Shown here: positions 56,925 to 64,000 of the stretch, piece after piece | How the letters are laid out: each line of letters starts with the position of its first letter | Numbering within the stretch: the stretch's first letter is position 1 | Source: Syncephalis plumigaleata | Lineage: Eukaryota; Zoopagomycota; Zoopagomycetes; Zoopagales; Piptocephalidaceae | Assembly: GCA_025201365.1 (NCBI GenBank) | Contig: JAIXMF010000003.1 | Span: 1,426,001-1,490,000, forward strand | DNA length: 64,000 nt | Reading direction: 5' to 3' | The notes under the pieces: model-generated | The model's database searches: none | The model's input: the letters and a program-made list of their open reading frames with translations, nothing else | What the model was told of the DNA's origin: nothing | Made by a program: the position numbers and the translations under genes

Positions 56925-59900
56925 TTAGAAACGACGACCATTAAGTGATGGTGACTGAATACTATCTATGCCTGTTGTCGATTTCGTTGTAGTATACTGA
57001 TTGCTGCTGTTGCTGCTGTTGTTGTTGTGATAGCTGGATGATGATCGCCATGCTGTTGTATCGTCATATTTAGACAATGTTGGTAGTGTACGAGCAGATC
57101 CTAATCCATTAGGATGATAATTGTCATCATAGCCATAACCATTACCATTGATATTATCACTTGTAATAGCACTTGTAATGGTACGTGCGCGTGTATGACG
57201 TGTTAGATTCTTCATGGATGCTATTGATTGATGAGTAACTGCTGCTGCTGCTGCTGCCGCTGATGATGATGTTGCTGTTATTGGTGTAGTAAACCATTAG
57301 ATGTGGCAGTACTAGGTGTGGATGCAGCAAAGAATGCGCCTGTACGTGCAGCGGGACTAATCAACTGACTAAGTGCACGTTGTCGACGAATAGAACCACT
57401 ACTAGCAATAGCAGCGGCGGATTTCGGCGGATTACTAATGTCGACCGTGGCTGATGCTGCTGCACTATCCGCTCGATATTGCTGCAATTGCGCTAAGCCT
57501 TCATCATTGATCAATGCGATTCATGATCTGCTACCGGCGTTGGCAACTGTAATGGTGTAGGAATACTACGACCATTGGCCGATATACGTCCTGTCATACC
57601 TGCTGATGTCGATGCTGATGCTGATGTTCTATAGGCACGAGTGGGTGTTCCTCGCGGACTATCATTAGTGGGCGCAATAACTGGGGAGCGACTTCTTGGA
57701 ACACCGGCCGACAAGCCTAATAGTACGTCGGTTAAGCCACGAACCACTTGTTCACTGTCACGCCACAATTCCAACACTGCTTGACTTGCTTCGGTTGTAC
57801 GACCTTTGCGGAGATCGGCGCTAACTTGTCGTAGAATACGATCGAGTCGGACTGAGCTCTCCACGACTTCATCAAGTCTCGACTCGACACTTGGACCGCC
57901 GGCCGATCGACCATTAGCACTATGTGGATTCAAGTATTGCTGTGTTGCATCATGTATCGAGGGGACAACAGGACCAAGACGGGGTGATACGGCAAATCCT
58001 GCTGGTAAATTCGTATCTAATGAATAATGTTGTGCATCAAGAATGCATTAGTCAATTAGCTTAACTAGCTATTGTTGCTATTATTACCTTGTTGACTATT
58101 AAGTAGATTGGATGCTTGGCGTGCCATACAGAATTCTTGTTGTGCACGTATTAGTAGTTTCTGTGATCGTGTACATACACCATCCACATCGTTGGATTCA
58201 ATGGAAGCATAATTGCTTTGACGCGATGCTGCCAGTAATGATCCACGTCCCGCCGATGAGCTATGATCACTACCATCGTCGTTATTGTTACGGGAACGTC
58301 GACTAGTTGAACGTTGAAGACGTGTCCCGATGGTGGAGCCCTCGTCAGTTACTAGATTCATATTATTGAAACGTTCAATGGAACTGGCCGATGTTAATGA
58401 TCCCGTTCGCTCCATCTTATGCATTCGATAGGGTGATGTTGCGCTAATCGGTGTTGTAACAGAGGAAACCGAGGAACGACCACGTATTGTAGCCGACATA
58501 CCGCCACCATTACCTGACACGCTATGTGCATAACCATCGGCGGTCGATGCTCCTGCGCGTGTCTCCATCAATTCTCGAACTGCTGCGTAGTCGCCGGCAA
58601 GCACCGAGTCAGGAAAGTCTGACATACTACGAGCGTGTACCGATCGTTCCTCGGTCGAGCCTATCATTGATCGTGGTATAACACCGCGTGGAGTACGTAA
58701 TCCCTCATCAATCGAAGTACGAATCGATAAGCGTGGACTATCCGCATCCGTACTACTGTCATCGGCTATCTTGCCATTTAATGTACGGAGTGCACCACGA
58801 ACTGCGCGTTTACGTCTGAGTGGTCATTCTCATCGCCGTCATCATCATAGTCGTTGTCATTGTTGTTGCTGTTGTTGTCGTGATTATCATTGTCGACATC
58901 AATTGCTTGTAGATCTGATCCACTGCGTCGTTACGATCAGTATCATCGCTCATTAATGTCCTCGTGGTAGTGGATGCCAATTCATTATTGCCACGATTGT
59001 TTCCGGTCCATTGAGCGGGCAGTGTAGATCGTTGTGCAATGGGTGAATTTGCATTGCATTAGCCGATGTACGAGCTAGGCCTGGAAGAGACGATGTCATA
59101 TGATCGGGATCAGATCGACGGAAACGTGATATTGCCGATGCCGAGTGTGATGATTGATGCAAAGATAGGCGACGAATACGACGATGACCATCTAGGAAAG
59201 AAAGAGTAGATGGCATCGAGGATGATGGCGACGATGATGATGATGCCTGTCCTGTAGTATCGTATTCCGTTTCATTTAACGCTGCCTGGACAACATCGTC
59301 AATCGAGTTGTTTAATGGACGTTGCTGCTCGAATGATGTACGCGCAGAACTAGACGAGATATGAATGGAATTAGTGCGAGATGGTCGTTCATGACGTAGC
59401 GAAGTGCTTCGACTCAATGCTACATATTGCCGCTATTGGATAGTGCATTTGATCCGTGGTCAATGTGTTCTTCTTCGATAATGGTCGCGTTAGCTAGTGT
59501 GCTCGATGTCATTGAACTAGATGATACTTTACGCATCATGCGAGCATTGGACAAGCCGTTATCGCGTGTGTTGCTGACGCCACCAGTGATGATGATGATG
59601 AGGCCGCCGAGGAAGCCGACGATGAGCCTGGTAGTAAATTGGAAATAATTTTGTTTTTAAGTGGTTGCCTAATAGTTTCGCTGCCTCCCGTATTCGTCTC
59701 TTCTTCTTCTTCTTCTTCCCGTGGCACTTGCCGTTCGAATGTCATCCGCGGAAAAGTATTTCTCGTCCAGTAAGGAGGAACGACGTCTATGTTGTTGTTC
59801 CGCGGCCGCTGCCATTTGTTCCGGGTCAACTGTGCTTCCACCGCGAGCTCTAGCCCTAGCAAGCCAATCGCACGTATTGTATCATTACTACGCTCAGATA

Positions 59901-61410
59901 CTGTATCCGATAAAACATCGCTGCTAACGAGTTTCGCCGGTTGTAGTGGTGGCGTTTGCTGCTCCTTAATGGCACCGATTAACGATTGATACGTGTTTTG
60001 TTGTCCCACATTAATCAATCGATCTGGGTTACCACTCGAAATATCCTGTCCATTAATGATCAACGAGGAACGCATAGCTGAAGTGGCTATCCCAGCTGTT
60101 GTCGCTTTAGATTCTTCAGTTAATGAAGCAGAACTAGAATCAACAGATGGACGAGATAAACTATCCGTAGATGATGGTAGACTTTCAACAGCTGTGGTAG
60201 CCGATGGCGATGGCTCGTTGTTACTTGCACCGGAAGACAATGTAGGTACAGAATCGTCGCTATTGGCTCTTCGTTGTAAGCTACGTACTAGTTGATCTTT
60301 TTGTTGTTGTTGTCGTTGTTGTTGTTGTAATGGAGTGTTGCTTTGTCGACTTGGTGGTGTACTGGCTGGTGTGGCTGATCGTGAAGCACGATATTCCTCA
60401 AAAGAACCGGATGCTGACCGAGAACCATTACGCTGAAGTAGCGGTGATTTTATAGTTGATTTCTGATCCGTGAGGGTGGCACCTGCCGCTCGTAAACGAG
60501 CACGTTCTAATGCAGCCGACGCTGCAGCAGACCATCCAGCACGAACATCACCTGCAATTGACGCTGATCCCATAACCGAATGATGGCGTCGATGACGTGA
60601 TACTTCTCTCGCAGTGGTAGGACTACCGGCTGTAGGACTACTACTACTACTACTAGCAGTAACAGCAGGAGTGGTAGCAGCAGTTGCAGGCTTGCTAGTA
60701 GGATTTGTTTTCTGGCGCAGATCATCCACTAAGCGATCGACATCAAACTCGTCATCCGTGTCAATAGTATCGACCATGTTTTTCGCGGGCACAGACGCCT
60801 TCTTACTGTTGGCGGATGTCGGTGGAGATGGTTGTTTAGGTCCCCAGCCAAATCGACCATTTTTCAACTCTTTACCCGAAAGACCGGTGCCGAGGTAGGA
60901 CCATTATCGGCCATGGACTGAGTTCGTCGATGTGATGATGGTGATGGCGATGCTATTGGAGAGTCTGCTGTACGTAGTCCCGATTTCTGTCCAATTGGTG
61001 GTGGACGACCAAACCTAGACACTCGCGAGGTCAACTCCTGTAATTGTTCCGTATCCAGTGGTTCGACCGTTGCCGTGGAGAAATGGGACTAGGACGAACT
61101 AGTCGTTTCGGTTCGATAACAGTTTTTGCTTTCGTCTTTTCTGGAATGGATGTACGAGAGGAAGCGGAAGAAGAGAGGAAATGATTTTGTAGGCATAGTT
61201 GCTGATTTGTTCAAACCAAATGTTCGTTTAATCCGTGACCCAATCTCCGTACTACTACCAGTACTAGATGCGTTAGAGGCAGCCGCACTAGCAATACCAC
61301 TACCATTCTTGCTACCACCCGTTGGAGGACGCGGACGTCCAAACACCTTTGGTTGCTCGTAATCGGTGCCAGGTCGTACAATGGAACGTGGACGAATGCC
61401 ACTAGATGCC
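56925..61410 (-). CDS. Large Ser/Thr-rich low-complexity protein, model incomplete
   Basis: Minus-strand open segments at 61089-61410, about 60870-61085, 59536-60867, 58953-59417, 58065-58667, 57511-57933, 57278-57514 and 56925-57215 share one composition (Ser, Thr, Ala, Arg with RSxS and SP sites) and almost abut, so they probably form one gene of about 1,400 residues. The start is MASSGIRPRSIVRP. Two helical stretches stand out: DEVVESSVRLDRILRQVSAD with an LRKGRTTEASQAVLELW continuation, and LIRAQQEFCMARQASNLLN. Poly-Gln, poly-Glu and poly-Ser runs occur. Breaks between segments are mixtures of possible introns and one-base shifts that I cannot resolve by eye. No family is recognised. Confidence 0.5.
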
Positions 61411-64000
61411 ATGACTGGATTTACGCCTGACTATTTCGTTTTGATAATCTATAAAAGATAGACGGCAGTGACTGGCGTAGTTGGTGGTCGTGATGGGTGT
61501 ATCAGGCATGCGCCGTTATACTGTAATATAACCCTAAAGAAATATAGATATAGGTAAATATATATATATATGTGGATATGAATGTGTATGTGTATGTGTA
61601 TGTGGATGCGTGGTGAGTGTGCCAAGACAAAGAAAAGAGAAGCGCGGTTCACAATGGAAGAGCAAAGTTGACGTTAATGAAATAGCGCTTCGAAGAAATT
61701 CCGTAAAAATATCACACTACTACGCAAAAAAAGAAAGGAACGTGAAACAGTGTAGAGACATGCACTTGTAAAAGAATAGTGTCGCAATGTAAGAAGAACA
61801 CGAGAAAGCGATAGAATAAGCGTTAGAGAGCGAGAAACAGTAACAAATCAGCATACACACATACGCACGAGTATGGTAAGCATGAATTGTTGTTACTGCG
61901 AACGAGTAAAGTTGAAGCGTACTGCCGTTTAAGGAAAGGAAGCAAGCAAGCAACCGAATATCCAACAGTGAAAGCGACTAGTTTTATCGGAAAATAGCGT
62001 ATCCACACGAAGACGAGAAGACAAGACGGAAATGAACGATACGGTACGATACGATACGATACGATACAAGCCAGACTGTAGCGAGATTATGCGAAACACA
62101 CATGCAAATATGTACGCAACTGCGCGATAAAAACAAAAGTTAGTTGGAAAAGGTGAGGTTGCGTTGAATGTAAACTGATGTAACAATAGTAGAATATAGG
62201 AAATAGGGGAGAGGAGAGGAGGAGTTTTAGGAATGAGGAACCGATAAGTGTGGAGAAGGTCAACGCGCGAGTAAATAAGTAAGCGGGAAGAAGAGGTAAG
62301 AAGAGGTGGTGGTGGTGGTAAGAGGCGTCGTCAGTGCGAACTTCTATAGTGTAATAACAATAATACGGTGTTGTAATAATGATGATTTCAAGGTAAATAT
62401 AACCGCATTATATATTAACATCATCATCATCAATAACAACATCATTACTGTTTTGTATTTTAATCATACTTCATTTGAGGACAAGGAGTGGCACTTCCGC
62501 ATTTCTCTTATTGTCAACTCTGCATAGCCAATATACAGGAAGCCACAATGCTAGTAGACCTCTGATAGGTGCTTATACCCGCGCATATTGCGTACAGCTC
62601 GCCTGTCTGATACCCATTTGTACATGCATCAATGCACGAAACTAGTATGGCAAATGTACGGCAACGCTGTAAACATCACAGTATTAGCAGCTGTAACAAA
62701 CCACATTTACAATAACAATCGCGAGGGGTTGTGCGGTGGAACATGTGGGCACGAGTGGTGCCTATTGGTGTGTGTAACACGTGGAGTGTAAACCTATCAA
62801 AAAGACAAACACCACATAGATGAGGGGAAGAGAGAGAGGGGAAGGAGAGGAGAATAGAGTGAACGATGAAGTGTAGGTAGGCATACCATTAGCAAGCAAG
62901 TGTATATATATATTAGATAAACAAATGCTCGCTTATAAATAATCATTCATTATTGGAGTACATTTCATCAAAAGCCATTAGAAAGTATATGTATCTGTGC
63001 ACGTATGTATGCGTGTATGCGTATATGCGTATGTGTGTATGTGTATATGTGAGGCTATTATCGTAACTACCTTGTAGTTATCGGAACAAGAAGCAGGCAG
63101 ACAGTAAGACGTATGACGTTACACTGCAAGCAATAATAGTGTACGCCAAGATACTAACTACAAGTGAATATTGCAGCTTACCTTCCTCACCTCTACAACA
63201 GTAGTAGTAGTAGTAGTAGTAGTAGATGTATGCCTATTGTAAGATGATCAAGACCTAATTATAAACAAGACCCTAATAACAAGAATTAACCACTGTAGTA
63301 GTTGCAGTGATGATAAAAGGAGAAACAAGGAGGAAAGTGGAAAGAATAACGTCGGCGGAGTAACAATAACGCAGTTAAACAAGAATATAAGCGTGAATAT
63401 GCAGTAAGAGCGTACGAATGAAGAATAGGACACGACAGTAGTAGTAGTAGTAGTTATAGAAGCAGTAGTAGTAGTAGTAGTAAGAACGATAACCACCAAT
63501 AATATCCGATGTATATGCACGACTAACAAGTACACACGGTGTATATGAATGGGAATCAGTTCAATGAACGGAGATTAAACGAACGCGGCTCACTTTCTAT
63601 AAAAATAGAGTTGAATAAAGAAGAGGACAAAGGCGGTTCGCAATAACACAATCATAATAGGAGTGGTGGTGGTAATTACTACGTGCATGTGTGTGTATGT
63701 GTATATGTGTGTGTGCATGCGTGTGTACGTGGATGATCCATATCAAAACAATCCTTAAACATTATCCGAATGCAATCACATCAACAACAGTTGCAATAGC
63801 AATAGTATGAATATAATGATACAGATTATTACAGTGGTCACTCTACTACTTATGATGTCAAGTAAGTATACTATCAATAGAATACGCGGGTATCCTTGCA
63901 GCTATGTTCATCTACGGTGATCATCATGTAGACGACATGTCACGTGGATAGCAGCAATGCTTATAGGATTTAGTACGGAAATAGAAAAGGATCAGCCGGA
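61411..64000. other. Long non-coding region at the window end
   Basis: Upstream region of the Ser-rich gene followed by about 2 kb without a supported gene. Contains TG/TA repeats (61556-61605, 63000-63050, 63685-63730), an ACGAT pentanucleotide repeat (62040-62066) and TAG trinucleotide runs (63200-63226, 63436-63481). Open frames on both strands read through these repeats. Confidence 0.5.

Overview
The window is nuclear DNA of an early-diverging fungus. Genes are compact and split by many short GT-AG introns, usually 45-90 bp, with GTAAGT donors and TAACTAA-like branch sites. The protein set is fungal or opisthokont: Ste14-type methyltransferase, QCR6, Snf4, a Pub1/TIA-1 RNA-binding protein, Dcn1, a UVRAG/Vps38-like PI3K subunit, an Air1/Air2-type zinc-knuckle protein, Mgm1 and an EHD ATPase. 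A Tctex-type dynein light chain resembling the intraflagellar-transport chain DYNLT2B, and a queuosine-salvage glycosylase (QNG1), point away from Ascomycota and Basidiomycota toward a zoosporic or zygomycete-grade lineage. I cannot name the species. I see no rRNA, tRNA, CRISPR array, retroelement or viral gene.

Layout. 1-2.1 kb: tandem isoprenylcysteine methyltransferase genes, the first cut by the window edge. 2.4-6 kb (-): an RPA-interacting-like protein, QCR6 and the AMPK gamma subunit. 8.5-10.6 kb (+): a three-RRM protein, convergent with DCN1 (-). 12.7-17.6 kb (+): the UVRAG-like and AIR-like genes. 18-21 kb (-): a PHD-like nuclear protein. 22.4-24 kb (-): QNG1. 24.3-25 kb (+): the Tctex light chain. 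25.3-27.9 kb (-): mitochondrial threonyl-tRNA synthetase. 32.2-35.3 kb (-): MGM1. 35.6-40.3 kb (-): a decayed secreted kinase-like gene and a CDC1/PGAP5 phosphoesterase. 40.9-45.2 kb (-): a nucleotidyltransferase and an F-box-like protein. 45.5-48.5 kb (-): a secreted subtilase. 50.6-56.4 kb (+): an SDR-like protein, a coiled-coil protein and an EHD ATPase. 56.9-61.4 kb (-): a Ser-rich protein. The last 2.6 kb is non-coding.

The centrepiece lies at 27,961-32,152, between MGM1 and the threonyl-tRNA synthetase. It is a 4.2-kb DNA transposon with Tc1/mariner-style ends (TA duplication, CAG-starting inverted repeats). It carries a two-exon Fanzor gene, a eukaryotic relative of the RNA-guided nuclease TnpB. 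All three RuvC acidic residues are present, and an acidic 12-residue tandem repeat is inserted between the zinc finger and the last RuvC motif. The 142 bp between the Fanzor stop codon and the transposon end hold two short hairpins, which is where a guide (omega) RNA would be expected. Three short non-autonomous relatives with the same ends lie within 31 kb. No transposase is recognisable inside the Fanzor element.

Other themes: at least four GC-AG introns; a mitochondrial threonyl-tRNA synthetase whose editing-site residues are all replaced; and about a dozen single-base losses in otherwise conserved genes, mostly at 35-45 kb and 55.7-56.1 kb, which may be sequence errors rather than true decay.
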